This document shows positions 26,241 through 35,502 of a stretch of DNA of 64,000 nt, in pieces. The stretch is taken from positions 1,364,001 through 1,428,000 of the forward strand of contig CAXXFI010000002.1 of the NCBI GenBank assembly GCA_963665155.2, given 5' to 3'. The DNA is from UBA1141 sp963665155 (lineage in GTDB: Bacteria > Chloroflexota > Dehalococcoidia > Lucifugimonadales > UBA3495). How positions within the stretch are numbered: position 1 is the stretch's first letter; each line of letters begins with the position of its first letter. Made by a program: the position numbers and the translations under genes. The notes below the pieces were generated by a model that was not told the origin of the DNA, made no database searches, and saw nothing but the letters and a program-made list of their open reading frames with translations.

Positions 26241-27344
26241 CTATAACTCTTTGATCTGGGGGAGTACCTCTTTGCCGAACAACTCGATTTCCTTCATCAC
26301 GTCCCGGTGTTCGACGCTGGGCTGCTGGAAGAACAGGTCCACCACGCCTGCGCCGCACCTGTCGTGAAAAGCCTTGATCTGCTTTGCGACTGTGTCCGGT
26401 CCGCCCACGAAGCTCAACGACGGTGACAGCCCAACAATATCCCCATCGGCGCTGCCCGCGACAACGTTTCGAAGGTCGAACTGGCTACCTGATCTGGCGG
26501 CGTCAATGGCTCCCGCAACGGTAGGCCGGAAAGCGATGGCTGGCGCTGGTTTGGACCGGGTCAGATTTTCAAACCACTCTTGGGCTTGCTTGTCCGTCTC
26601 GGCAAGATAGATGCTGCCCCGGTAGAGAATCTGATCGGGCTCAGGTTGCCAGCCAGCTGCTTCGCACCAATCGTGGTACTTATCGGTAATCTTAGCCATC
26701 TCTTCCACGGGCAGGAAGGAAACGCCCAAACCCAATCGATGCTCAGCCGCATAGCGCACGGAATCATCGCTCCTTGTCGCCACAATGACGGGAGGCAACG
26801 GTTGCTGTACGGGTCGAGGCCACACGGCGACGGTGCGATATTGGTAGTAGCGGCCTTCCCAAGAAAAAGGCTGGGGTTCGGTTAGCGCTTTTATTATCAG
26901 GTCCATGCCTTCAAGCAGCCGACCACGTCCTTCCGCCGGGTTGACGCCGTAGGTCTGGTCCTCATTCGGCGTGCCTCGCAAGAAGCCGATAACTAGCCGA
27001 CCGTCGGTGAGGTTGTCCAAAATGCCAAGTTCCTCCGCAATCCGCACCGGGTTGTTCAGGGGCAACAAATAACCCAGTATGGCGATTTTGGCTTTCTTGC
27101 ACCGTTCGGCCACCGCCGCCGCCACCACGGAGGGTGTGCCCGTAGCGATGCGGCCTGAGTAGTGGTGTTCAGAGAAGCTGATCCACTCGAAGCCCATCTC
27201 TTCCGCGAATTCGCACTCGGTGATGCCCTCTTGGTAGCTACGAACCGACGTTGCTGGGTCATCGTAAGCGGGCGGCACGGGCCAGATGACCGGGAAATCC
27301 CGTCGCTTGGAGTAGCCCATTGCGCCAAGATAGGATGCCTTCAT
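26241..27344 (-). CDS. Luciferase-like flavin monooxygenase
   Basis: 367 residues, a complete TIM-barrel monooxygenase of the bacterial luciferase superfamily. Signature segments are AEEMGFEWISFSEHHYSG, YLLPLNNPVRIAEELGILDN, LTDGRLVIGFLRGTPNE, and late in the chain SFVGGPDTVAKQIKAFHDRC. ATG 27344 has GGAGAAGG upstream. Such enzymes use reduced FMN or F420 to oxidise organic compounds, and SAR202 genomes are known for carrying many paralogues. First gene of the group with the hydrolase and the frameshifted monooxygenase. Three 16-bp repeats sit just before its ribosome site. Confidence 0.88.
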   Translation of the reverse strand: MKASYLGAMGYSKRRDFPVIWPVPPAYDDPATSVRSYQEGITECEFAEEMGFEWISFSEHHYSGRIATGTPSVVAAAVAERCKKAKIAILGYLLPLNNPVRIAEELGILDNLTDGRLVIGFLRGTPNEDQTYGVNPAEGRGRLLEGMDLIIKALTEPQPFSWEGRYYQYRTVAVWPRPVQQPLPPVIVATRSDDSVRYAAEHRLGLGVSFLPVEEMAKITDKYHDWCEAAGWQPEPDQILYRGSIYLAETDKQAQEWFENLTRSKPAPAIAFRPTVAGAIDAARSGSQFDLRNVVAGSADGDIVGLSPSLSFVGGPDTVAKQIKAFHDRCGAGVVDLFFQQPSVEHRDVMKEIELFGKEVLPQIKEL

Positions 27345-27360
27345 GTATCACCTTCTCCAA

Positions 27361-27408
27361 TGTGTCCATGTGCTTTTGTGTTTATGTACTTTCGTGTCTA
27401 TGTACTTC
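27361..27408. repeat. Three imperfect 16-bp tandem repeats upstream of a flavin monooxygenase
   Basis: TGTGTCCATGTGCTTT, TGTGTTTATGTACTTT and CGTGTCTATGTACTTC follow each other without a gap. They begin 17 bases upstream of the start codon at 27344 and overlap the expected promoter region on the minus strand. A regulatory array or simple slippage are both possible. Confidence 0.7.
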
Positions 27409-27806
27409 GCAAGCCAGCAGTGATTAGGGAATGGTAGCGTCCTTGCGTGGTAGTTGTCCACAATCCGTCAATATGCGTCCTGTATGCTAATTCTCGTGTA
27501 GGTTGCATCGCCGGAGACGCCGATTATGGATCGAACAAGGCGAAATTGACACTCGGACATAACGCTCATCGTGGTTCAAACCTGGGAGCACTTGCGGAAT
27601 GCCATTAGTTTGGAGGGTAAACCGCATCGCTTCGTTGAGATTCGGGTGCTACCGAGTTACAATTAGCTGTCGATAACGCTGGGTGGCATACCGGAAGTTG
27701 CGGCGCCAATCGGTGGTGCGTTAACGGAGCTCTCCGCAGTGAGTTTCTGCGGACCAATCTCAGGGAGAAAAGTATTATTCGGAAACAAAACGAGGGAGGC
27801 TTGGCA
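27409..27806. other. Divergent intergenic region (monooxygenase / VOC gene)
   Basis: No gene is seen. A small hairpin, TCCGCAG with CTGCGGA (27733-27753), lies about 55 bases before the VOC start codon and is not followed by a T run, so it is not a terminator. Nothing else was found. Confidence 0.45.
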
Positions 27807-28289
27807 ATGTCGTACACACCAATGCACCTGGGACACGTTGTAATGCGCGTCCGCGAAATGGAACGTTCCCTGGATTTCTACACGAGAGTCATGGGCTTGA
27901 CGATCATGGAGAGGAGCCCCAGCGGCACCGTTTTCATGTCCGCCAATACCGACAAATCCCACGAGCTTGCAATCCGGGCAGTAGGGATGGACACCCCCGG
28001 TCCCGACCATTCCGTGATTGGTCAGGCACACATGGCCTGGCAGATGGAGACCTTTGAAGACTTACAGGAGTTGTATACGCGGCTCCTGGAAAACGATGTC
28101 CGAATCCTACGCATTGGAGACCACGGTATCTCCTTGGGCGTCTACTTACTGGACCCCGACGATAATGAAATCGAAGTCTACTTTGAAGCACCCAAGGCGG
28201 ATTGGCAGTGGCCGGCAGACAAGGGCCTCTTCGGCGGCCAGTTCCCCAAGAAACTGGAAGAGCCTGCCGGCGTGGGCGACGACGACTAG
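27807..28289 (+). CDS. VOC-family protein (glyoxalase/dioxygenase fold)
   Basis: About 160 residues. HLGHVVMRVREMERSLDFYT opens the first beta-alpha-beta-beta-beta module, with the metal His in GHVVMRV. SHELAIRAV contributes the second position and DPDDNEIEVYFEAPK holds the C-terminal Glu ligand. The layout matches extradiol-dioxygenase-like or glyoxalase-like VOC enzymes with one two-module chain. I choose ATG 27807 over an in-frame TTG at 27801 because GGGAGG precedes it. The following gene starts 73 bp later on the same strand. Substrate unknown; catabolic ring-cleavage or fosfomycin-type functions cannot be distinguished. Confidence 0.85.
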   Translation: MSYTPMHLGHVVMRVREMERSLDFYTRVMGLTIMERSPSGTVFMSANTDKSHELAIRAVGMDTPGPDHSVIGQAHMAWQMETFEDLQELYTRLLENDVRILRIGDHGISLGVYLLDPDDNEIEVYFEAPKADWQWPADKGLFGGQFPKKLEEPAGVGDDD

Positions 28290-28362
28290 CGCAACTTCCC
28301 TTTGTCGTTTGCCTGTCGTTTGTGTATGGAAGGACACGCAAAGTTAAGAGGAGGTGATCGCT

Positions 28363-29334
28363 ATGGGCAAAGACTACAGTATCTGCGTAGGAGCCGTGGG
28401 CTTTGGAGGTGGTGTTTGGCACAGCCCGGATGGGGGAGACACCTGGAACCGGATTAGAGAGACCTTCCCCCTGGGAAGCCAGGTCAGGAGCTTGGCGGTC
28501 TATCCTGATGATCCCATGCGCATTTTGGCCGGCTCTGACTATGGCATCTATCGTAGTGCAGACAAAGGGGCCACTTGGGAGAAAATGTGGTCGCCGATGG
28601 ATGGTATACCAATCTGGTCGATAGCCATCGACCCAGTTGACACCGAAACCATCTTTGTCGGGGTCAAACCAGCGGCGCTTTTCCGTTCACGGGACGGGGG
28701 TTCGAGCTGGACAAAACTGTCCGTACAGATGGCTCAAGAGTGCCACATTGGTCCTCCCATGGTGACTATGCTGATGGTTGACCCCCGTGACCACCGCATC
28801 GTTTGGGCCGGGGTCGTGGTGGATGGCGTCTATCGTAGCCTGGACGGTGGGGACACTTGGACCCATATTGAAGGTGGCGTGCACCCCGATATTCACGGCA
28901 TGGCCATTAGCCTGGGGGAGCCGATGAAAGTCTTGGCAGGTACCCCTCGTGAGATCTTCTCCACCACCGACATGGGCGAGAGCTGGCAGTCTGTAGTTAC
29001 AACCGATCGTTTTATCCTGCCCTACAGCCGTGGCATAGCCATAAAGCCGGATGACCCCAATGTGATCTTCGCAGCCGTCGGGGACACCGCCATAGGCAGC
29101 ACGGGAGCAATTCAAAGGTCCAGGGACGGTGGTGAGACCTGGGAGACCCGGCCTCTACCAGTTGAGCCCAACTCTAATATATGGTCCTTGGCCACTCATC
29201 ATGCGGACCCGGAAATCGTCCTTGCTGCCAGCCTCCTAGGCGAGCTCTACTGCAGCGGCGATGCCGGGGACTCGTGGCAGAAGTTGAAGCGAGAGTTCAG
29301 CGAGATAGGCGCCCTGGCCTGGGTTCCAAACTAG
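28363..29334 (+). CDS. Asp-box (BNR/sialidase-like) beta-propeller protein
   Basis: About 323 residues with repeated Asp-boxes: SPDGGDTW, SADKGATW, SRDGGSSW, SLDGGDTW, TTDMGESW, SRDGGETW and SGDAGDSW. Each sits in a blade of the type 'v.sla..p.dp..ilag...giyrS.D.G.tW'. This gives a six- or seven-bladed propeller like VPS10/sortilin or photosystem assembly factor YCF48. The catalytic residues of sialidases are not apparent and no signal peptide is present. ATG 28363 has GAGGAGG before it. It follows the VOC gene; a paralogue is at 52208-53281. Confidence 0.82.
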   Translation: MGKDYSICVGAVGFGGGVWHSPDGGDTWNRIRETFPLGSQVRSLAVYPDDPMRILAGSDYGIYRSADKGATWEKMWSPMDGIPIWSIAIDPVDTETIFVGVKPAALFRSRDGGSSWTKLSVQMAQECHIGPPMVTMLMVDPRDHRIVWAGVVVDGVYRSLDGGDTWTHIEGGVHPDIHGMAISLGEPMKVLAGTPREIFSTTDMGESWQSVVTTDRFILPYSRGIAIKPDDPNVIFAAVGDTAIGSTGAIQRSRDGGETWETRPLPVEPNSNIWSLATHHADPEIVLAASLLGELYCSGDAGDSWQKLKREFSEIGALAWVPN

Positions 29335-29355
29335 TAGAGGCATGTTAAGCCAGCA

Positions 29356-29390
29356 AAACTGGGGGTCTCAGGTTTAGGGACCCCCAGTTT
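29356..29390. terminator. Bidirectional terminator between convergent genes
   Basis: AAACTGGGGGTC (29356-29367) pairs perfectly over 12 bp with GACCCCCAGTTT (29379-29390). It lies between the Asp-box gene (plus) and the gamma-glutamyltranspeptidase gene (minus), which converge here, and can serve both. Confidence 0.85.
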
Positions 29391-29441
29391 CATTAAGCCA
29401 AGCTGTATAGTTTCTAAAAAACTTCCCTTGAACTGGAACGT

Positions 29442-31202
29442 TTAGTAGCCGACGGCGTAGGCCTCGCACCTGGGGTCTGCGCCTCCTTGTAATACCTTGG
29501 TTTCCGGGTTCCGGGTGATGACGCAGTACAGTGATGAGCCCTCCCACCAATCGGGGTACTGCTCTATCGTGTGGCCTTTTTGACGTAACGTTTCGGCCAC
29601 AACATTCGAAATCCGGCCCTCCATCCGCAGCATCCCCGGTTCGTATTTTGATGCCGTATTGGAACTTGGGAAGTTGTAGCTGTAGAAGCGCGGCTCCTCC
29701 ACCGCCTCCTGGGGGTCTCGACCGAATTCCAAGACGTTCAGCAGCAATTGCAGCGTTCCCTGTGGAATGTGGTCGCCACCGTGGGCTCCTAGGGCCATCA
29801 CCGGTTCACCGTCACGCAATACTAGGGCGGGCGCGGGAGTTAGCCTGGGCCGCTTACCCGGCGCTACCGAAGCAGGGTGACCGTCGGTCATCTTCGACTG
29901 CGAGCCGCGTAACGAGAAGGCTAAACCGGTACCGGGTATTATCGGCCCACCGTTTTTCGTGCCTTCACTAGGGGTGCTGGAGAATATATTCCCTTGTCTG
30001 TCGATGACGGCGAAATACGATGTCCCGCCGCCGCTCACGCCTGTGGTGCCCACGGCAATCGGCGCTTCCTTCGGCGATTGGGGCGCACCGTTCAAGGTGG
30101 CTTTCCCGTTCCGTGGGTCTCCGGGAGGAGGCGTACCCGGCCAGGCCACGTTCGGGTCGATCAAAGACCGCCTTTGGGCCAGGTACTCCTCGGAAAGCAT
30201 TTTGTCTATCGGCACGTCCACGAAGTCCGGGTCCCCCACGTACTCTTCCCGGTCCGCAAAGGCCAAGTTCAGCGCCTGGCTCACGGTGTGGACGTACTCT
30301 GCCGAGTTGTGGCCCATGGACTTGAGGTCGAAGCCTTCAAGTATCTTCAGGGCTTGAGGGAAAGTCGGGCCCTGTCCCCACGGCCCGGTGCTGTAAACGT
30401 CGTAGCCCCGGTAGTTCACCGACACGGGCGGGGCAACCTGGACGTGATAGCTTGCTAGGTCTTCCTCGGTGAGAAGGCCGCCCATCTCTTGGTTGTAAGC
30501 CGCTATCTTGCGCCCGAGTTCACCGGTGTAGATGTAGTCCCTGGCTGCTTGTAGCGCCGCTTCCCGGCCTTGCCCACGGTTGGAATCCTCCACCTCAGCC
30601 ACCTTGGACAGCGTCGCTGCCAGGTCGGATTGGTAGAACATCTCTCCTTGCTTGGGCGCGCGTCCATTGGGCAGGAAGATTTCTGCGGTTGACGGGTAAG
30701 CGCTGTATTGGTCGAAAGCGGTTTGAAACCGGCCTGCCAGGTAGCGGAACATGGGGAAGCCTTTCCCCGCCAGTTCAATAGCCGAAGATGCCACCTCACC
30801 GAAGGACATGGTGCCAAACTTTGACAGGGCCGTGATCCAGGCGTCGGCTGCCGCCGGTGTTAGACTCCGGAGCACTCCGGCCGGGATGTCGCCACCGTGG
30901 TTCTTCCGAAAGTAGTCCACCGACGCTGCTTTGGGCCACACTCCCAGACCGTCAATGGTCGTCACTTCTTTGCGGTCCGCCAGGTACATTATGGTAGGCG
31001 CCACACCCAAAAAACTGCAATCGTCAACATGCACCACGTTCAACGCCAGGCCCACGGCCACTCCGGCGTCGATGGCGTTGCCACCCTTTCTTAGAACCTC
31101 AAGCCCGGCCATAGCGGCACTGGGGTGACTGGCTACCACCATTCCCTTGGTGCCTTGCATCAATGGTCGAAAGCTGGTTAGCGTGGTTCCTTTAATAGGC
31201 AT
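29442..31202 (-). CDS. ggt: Gamma-glutamyltranspeptidase-family protein
   Basis: 586 residues. The N-terminal part MVVASHPSAAMAGLEVLRKG and GGNAIDAGVAVGLALNVV is typical. The autoprocessing site is at GTTGVSGGGTSYFAVIDRQG, where the Thr before SYF is the expected N-terminal nucleophile of the small subunit. The binding segment TSYFAVIDRQGNIFSSTPSE and MALGAHGGDHIPQGTLQ also fit. Members hydrolyse gamma-glutamyl bonds or related amides (e.g. cephalosporin acylase-like). There is no evident signal peptide, unlike classical periplasmic GGT, so it may be a cytoplasmic amidase-like branch. The start has GGAGG upstream. The MetE-like gene precedes it by 66 bp on the same strand. Confidence 0.88.
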   Translation of the reverse strand: MPIKGTTLTSFRPLMQGTKGMVVASHPSAAMAGLEVLRKGGNAIDAGVAVGLALNVVHVDDCSFLGVAPTIMYLADRKEVTTIDGLGVWPKAASVDYFRKNHGGDIPAGVLRSLTPAAADAWITALSKFGTMSFGEVASSAIELAGKGFPMFRYLAGRFQTAFDQYSAYPSTAEIFLPNGRAPKQGEMFYQSDLAATLSKVAEVEDSNRGQGREAALQAARDYIYTGELGRKIAAYNQEMGGLLTEEDLASYHVQVAPPVSVNYRGYDVYSTGPWGQGPTFPQALKILEGFDLKSMGHNSAEYVHTVSQALNLAFADREEYVGDPDFVDVPIDKMLSEEYLAQRRSLIDPNVAWPGTPPPGDPRNGKATLNGAPQSPKEAPIAVGTTGVSGGGTSYFAVIDRQGNIFSSTPSEGTKNGGPIIPGTGLAFSLRGSQSKMTDGHPASVAPGKRPRLTPAPALVLRDGEPVMALGAHGGDHIPQGTLQLLLNVLEFGRDPQEAVEEPRFYSYNFPSSNTASKYEPGMLRMEGRISNVVAETLRQKGHTIEQYPDWWEGSSLYCVITRNPETKVLQGGADPRCEAYAVGY

Positions 31203-31268
31203 TTTGGGTCCTCCAAAATTATTCTTCTCTGGCTTATGAACTGGTCGTTAGATATTAACTCTCAAAGG

Positions 31269-32369
31269 TCAGCTATATTCCTCACGCAACAAACGGGCTG
31301 CCATACCTAGATTGCGCAGCTTGGCATAAGCCTCGTCCAGGGGAATGTCGGCAGCGCTGCCTGGTGCGAATCCGCAGTCGGGATGGAGCATTACGCGCTC
31401 CGGAGCAACGTATTCCAGAGCATTTTTTACCCGATCCACGATCTCCTCAGGGGTGTCGATGTGGGAACTGCGGCAATCTACGCAACCTAGGCCGATTTTC
31501 ATGTGCTCCGGCAACTCGCCGAGCACCTTCTTGTCGCCAGCAGCGGGCATGGCGAACTCCAGCATAATCATGTTGAAGTTCAGGTCCTTCAGCGCTGGCA
31601 GAATAGGCTCATAGCCGCCCGCTCCCACCCATCCCTCCCTGCCCTTGTTGCGTCGGCACAGATGGAGGGCGACCTGCAAGCCATCAATGCCGCCCACGAT
31701 GCGGTTCAGCATATCGACGCAATATGCCATTTCTTCATCGGCGTCGGCGTAAGAGGACCGAACATCCGGGTCTACAAACAGGCATAGGTGAGGGTCGTCG
31801 AACTGGGCTATGGCTACCCCTTCGTCCCTGAGAGCGATTAGCTCCTGCCGGAGCACAGGCACCAGCGCTTCGGTAAAATCGCGTTTCTCGGGATAGGCCT
31901 CGCGGGAAAGATCGGGGTCCCACATCCGCTCACCCAGCAGATAGGGCGAAGGCAGGGCCACCTTGACCCGCCGACCGGTGTGAGACTTTAGATACCGGGC
32001 TTCCCTGGCCATTAAGCCGGGACTAATTGCCGCGATTTCTTCGGTGACTATGTGCCAGGTTTGCCGTTGGCCATTGACCTCACGGACCGATTCTTGGAAA
32101 CCGGAGCATATATCGGCAATCACCCCGATATACGACTTACGCCGCCACTCTCCGTCGGAAATGATGTCCACCCCGGCCAGTTCCTGCATCTGAGCAACGA
32201 ACGGTATCGCCCCGTCCATAAGGCGCTGAAACTTTTCATAACCAAAGCCGGGCAATTCAGAACTTGGGCAATAAGCGCCAGGGACAGCCAAATCCTCAAC
32301 CAAATCCTTAATATATTGCGGCCGTGGCATGGAGCCGACCACCGTGGTTGGAAAAAGCTTGTTAATCAT
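31269..32369 (-). CDS. Cobalamin-independent methionine synthase-like protein
   Basis: 366 residues, equal to the C-terminal catalytic barrel of MetE alone. It opens with LFPTTVVGSMPRPQYIKDLV, a family start. GVDIISDGEWRRKSYIG holds the substrate-binding D-G-E. Zinc ligands are recognisable in LQVALHLCRRNKG (His and Cys), MIMLEFAMP (Glu) and VMLHPDCGFAP (Cys). Such short MetE-like proteins transfer methyl groups from donors other than 5-methyl-tetrahydrofolate in some lineages; the substrate here is unknown. Start ATG 32369 lacks a strong ribosome site. It is followed by the GGT gene. Confidence 0.85.
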   Translation of the reverse strand: MINKLFPTTVVGSMPRPQYIKDLVEDLAVPGAYCPSSELPGFGYEKFQRLMDGAIPFVAQMQELAGVDIISDGEWRRKSYIGVIADICSGFQESVREVNGQRQTWHIVTEEIAAISPGLMAREARYLKSHTGRRVKVALPSPYLLGERMWDPDLSREAYPEKRDFTEALVPVLRQELIALRDEGVAIAQFDDPHLCLFVDPDVRSSYADADEEMAYCVDMLNRIVGGIDGLQVALHLCRRNKGREGWVGAGGYEPILPALKDLNFNMIMLEFAMPAAGDKKVLGELPEHMKIGLGCVDCRSSHIDTPEEIVDRVKNALEYVAPERVMLHPDCGFAPGSAADIPLDEAYAKLRNLGMAARLLREEYS

Positions 32370-32448
32370 TTATTTGCTGGAGATTACTTGCCGAAAATTT
32401 TCCGGTAGCTTTGGGGGATTTAGGATGAGAGCCGGGAATTCCGTCATC

Positions 32449-32478
32449 CGAGTATATTTAAGACGAGTATATTTAAGA
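32449..32478. repeat. Two tandem 15-bp repeats (CGAGTATATTTAAGA)
   Basis: Perfect direct repeat at 32449-32463 and 32464-32478, just after the nucleotidyltransferase stop codon region and about 80 bases upstream of the MetE-like start on the minus strand. It is AT-rich and could include promoter elements; not assigned. Confidence 0.7.
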
Positions 32479-32483
32479 AATAT

Positions 32484-33251
32484 TTATGACATTTCCGTGG
32501 CGGCCCAGCCGTCGGAGGCCAGTTGGTAGTCCTCCAGTGTGTCGATTTCGTAATACTCTCCGGGCACCGGAACGCAGTGGACCGGAACCCCGGATTGGAT
32601 CATGTGGTCCAACTGATGGATGAGATAGGCTAGCCGAAAGGGTTTTTCCTCGGCAAAGAGCCCATCCGTCGCCAACTTTCCAAATAGCCGATCGTAGGAT
32701 TCCAGGAATTGGGCTGCGCCTTTAGCCGTCATGCGAAGCACTCCGGTAAATTCCCCGGACGCTTCTTCCGACGGGATTGTGCGGGAGATTCTGGTTACCA
32801 GGTCGCCGTTAGCTACCATTTTCTCGGCGTCCTGCTCGGGGTGGAGAGACCGGTACTGGTAGCGCTGCCGCCACTTGGTGTCCATCACCACGGTAATATC
32901 GTGAGGTGAATCTTTGAGAGCTTTCACGGCTTGCGGTCGGAATAGGGTGTCGGTATAGGAGGAATAGAACCCGTCCGTCATGTGTTCTCGGGCGTGCAGC
33001 AAGGAAAACAAGATGTTGTTCTGCTGCCAGCCGCCATTCTCCACCATCAAGAATTCAGGGTAGCCTCCCTGTACCACGTCGATCAAATAGCCGCCGACGA
33101 ATATAAAATCGCCCAGTCCATTGTGGCTAAAAGCCTCGGTAGTCCAGTCCAAGATGCGCTTTCCACCTATGCGCGTAAAGCACTTCGGCTCTTCGGCGGT
33201 AAGGGGCATAAGCCGGCTGCCGCGTCCGGCCCCGATCAGGATTACGTTCAT
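32484..33251 (-). CDS. Sugar-phosphate-type nucleotidyltransferase
   Basis: 255 residues. The N-terminus MNVILIGAGRGSRLMPLTAE followed by EPKCF is the nucleotide-binding signature G-x-G-x-R-L-x-P-L-T-x3-P-K of NTP transferases (GT-A fold). YSSYTDTLFRP holds the position of the metal-binding D, and PGEYYEIDTLEDYQLA near the end gives the C-terminal D-x-E/D. Similar enzymes activate choline phosphate, sugars or other phosphates with CTP, UTP or GTP. The substrate cannot be told. It is first in a minus-strand group with the MetE-like and GGT genes (114-bp and 66-bp gaps). Confidence 0.85.
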   Translation of the reverse strand: MNVILIGAGRGSRLMPLTAEEPKCFTRIGGKRILDWTTEAFSHNGLGDFIFVGGYLIDVVQGGYPEFLMVENGGWQQNNILFSLLHAREHMTDGFYSSYTDTLFRPQAVKALKDSPHDITVVMDTKWRQRYQYRSLHPEQDAEKMVANGDLVTRISRTIPSEEASGEFTGVLRMTAKGAAQFLESYDRLFGKLATDGLFAEEKPFRLAYLIHQLDHMIQSGVPVHCVPVPGEYYEIDTLEDYQLASDGWAATEMS

Positions 33252-33633
33252 GCCGTTTCATCCATGTCGTTTGAAATTGCGGGTGAAATACGGCGAAGTA
33301 TAGCGAATTAGCGTTATTATACAACCAATGTGTCGGCGGGCTTAAACGAAGAACCGGGCAGTCATAAACAGCCGAGAGATTCTCGCAGGAGGGCGTAAGA
33401 AGGCCCGAAGGGGACATTCAAATAGGCTCCGGATGCGCTTCGCCAGCGCTACCATTTTTCGAGCGAGAACATTTCTGCAGGGCGCAATGCTATAATCGGG
33501 CCGCTGCAGACGCCTGACAAGCGAGTGTATTGATCGGCGGTTTTAGCTATGTATACCCCATAGAGACCGGACTCCGGGCACTTAACCGGGGCACTCAACC
33601 CGAGTGTTTAACTCAGAGGGAGAAAATCACGCC

Positions 33634-35055
33634 ATGACCCAAGCCACTACCAATGGCGCTCTGCGCACACTTCTGCCGATTGCCGGTTGGCCCGAGGAAC
33701 AAGCCGGTTTGGTCGACATAACCGACAGTCTCGATCCGATATTGCCGACACCGTTCCGCATCGGAGAGACCAGTGCCGCCGCTCTTGCGGCCATCGGCCT
33801 CGCCGTTTCCGATCTGTGGGAATTGCGCACCGGCCGCCGCCAGGATGTCGCCGTCGATACTCGCCAGGCAACTGTCTCGTTGCGTAGCGGTCGATACATG
33901 CGGATGGACGGTGCGCCCGTATCAACCGAGCGCAACACCGTAATGGGAGTATATCCGGCCAAAAACGGTCGCTGGAGCTACCTTCACTGCAACTTCCCGA
34001 ACCACCGCGCAGCCGCGCTCAGCGTGTTGGGAGTGCCCGAAGATCGGGAGGCCGTGAGCAATGCTGTGGCCCAATGGGATGCTCTGGAGCTTGAGGAGGC
34101 CATAATCGACGCAAAAGGCGCAGGGGGCATGGTGCGGACGATGGAAGAATGGGCCCAGCATCCGCAAGCCGCTGCGATCGCCTCGTTGCCGCTGATGGAG
34201 ATTGTCAAGATTGGCGACAGTCCGGCGGAAAAACTCCCAGACGGGGATCGACCGTTGTCGGGCGTCCGGGTACTGGACCTGACCGGGGTTCTCGCCGGGC
34301 CGACTTGTGCCCGCACCCTGGCCGAACACGGGGCTGACGTTCTGAAGATCACCGGTCCCCACCTGCCGAATATTGGATACCAGGAATACGATACCGGTCA
34401 CGGCAAGCTCTCGGCCCACCTAGACCTGCGGGAGCAGCAGGACTTGGAGACGTTGCACGGGCTGGTACGTGAGGCCGACGTGTTCTCCCAAGGATACCGG
34501 CCCGGAACTTTGGGGCAGCGCGGTCTCTCCCCCGAGGAGTTGGCGGAATTAAGGCCCGGTATTGTTTACGTGTCGCTATCCGCCTTCAGCCATGTCGGGC
34601 CGTGGGCTTCTCGCCGGGGATTCGACACGGTAGTTCAGACGGTGAGCGGGATTACCACCCGCCAAGGTGAGCTGTTTCCCGGCGCAGCGCCGGGCCCGCA
34701 ATTCTATCCGGTGTCGGCAATCGACTACCTGACCGGCTATCTGATGGCTTTCGGAGCGCTGGTAGCCCTCGCCAGACGCCAGCGGGAAGGCGGCAGTTGG
34801 CTGGTGCGTATCTCTCTGGCCCAGACCGGACGCTGGCTCGTGGAGCGGGGTCAAGTTCCCGAGTCCGGGCTGCGTGACGCTGCCCAGGATTTTACCCCCG
34901 AGGAGTTGGAGCGCTGGGCCATGGTCAGCGACACACCGGGAGGTCGATTGCATCATCTCGGGCCGGTGGTCAAACTCTCCGAGACGCCACCCCATTGGGC
35001 TCGTACATCGGTGCCCTTGGGCTACAACGATCCAGTGTGGCCTATGCGTTCCTGA
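33634..35055 (+). CDS. CaiB/BaiF-family CoA-transferase (possibly fused halves)
   Basis: About 473 residues from ATG 33634 (GAGGGAGAAAATC upstream; an in-frame start ten codons earlier is less likely). The central part PLSGVRVLDLTGVLAGPTCA and TLAEHGADVLKITGP is the usual N-terminal signature of family III CoA-transferases, but here it begins only near residue 210. It is preceded by an N-terminal portion resembling the rear of the fold (TPFRIGETSAAALAAIGLAV, VAVDTRQATVSLRSGRYM). The chain then ends after WLVRISLAQTGRWLVERGQV, as the second half does. This looks like two CaiB-related segments in one chain, arranged as C-part then N-part. The enzyme moves CoA between carboxylates. The substrate is unknown. 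Confidence 0.8.
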   Translation: MTQATTNGALRTLLPIAGWPEEQAGLVDITDSLDPILPTPFRIGETSAAALAAIGLAVSDLWELRTGRRQDVAVDTRQATVSLRSGRYMRMDGAPVSTERNTVMGVYPAKNGRWSYLHCNFPNHRAAALSVLGVPEDREAVSNAVAQWDALELEEAIIDAKGAGGMVRTMEEWAQHPQAAAIASLPLMEIVKIGDSPAEKLPDGDRPLSGVRVLDLTGVLAGPTCARTLAEHGADVLKITGPHLPNIGYQEYDTGHGKLSAHLDLREQQDLETLHGLVREADVFSQGYRPGTLGQRGLSPEELAELRPGIVYVSLSAFSHVGPWASRRGFDTVVQTVSGITTRQGELFPGAAPGPQFYPVSAIDYLTGYLMAFGALVALARRQREGGSWLVRISLAQTGRWLVERGQVPESGLRDAAQDFTPEELERWAMVSDTPGGRLHHLGPVVKLSETPPHWARTSVPLGYNDPVWPMRS

Positions 35056-35502
35056 CCGCCATTCAGGAACCGAGACCCCGCCACGTTTAGCTTGGTCTTC
35101 CGTGTTGAGGTTGAATTCGGGGGGGTCCTGATTTCATAGCTTTACAGGGTAGAGCATAGGTGCGTTTTGATCGGTAGGGACCGGTGCTAACTGGGCACAA
35201 CGCTCCTGCCCGGACGCCTGCCTGACGCCCGTAGACTTATGATCCTGCCCAGAAAATCGAACCAAAACCGTGCTCCAAGCGACACCGCCATGCCGGCCAG
35301 AAACAGCCCTGAAGGCTTTCCTAACCACTGGCGCCTTCGGAATAAGGCTTGGGCTCGCCGTTCACCTACCATCCGAACGGTACTTCAAGCTACTCTATCT
35401 CGGGAAATCTTGCCTTATCGGCGAATTCATACCGCAACAGACCGTCTATGATTGGTGTAAATGCCTCGACCCTTACGCACCAATCCCTGTTGGAGGTGAA
35501 CC
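35056..35502. other. Intergenic stretch before the patatin gene
   Basis: About 450 bases. Open frames on both strands here overlap each other and have no recognisable features. GGAGG near 35491-35495 is the ribosome binding site of the next gene. Nothing else is seen. Confidence 0.5.

Noticed and set aside
27733..27753. Hairpin TCCGCAG/CTGCGGA before the VOC gene as a terminator or riboswitch
   Set aside because: No T run follows and there is no further conserved structure.
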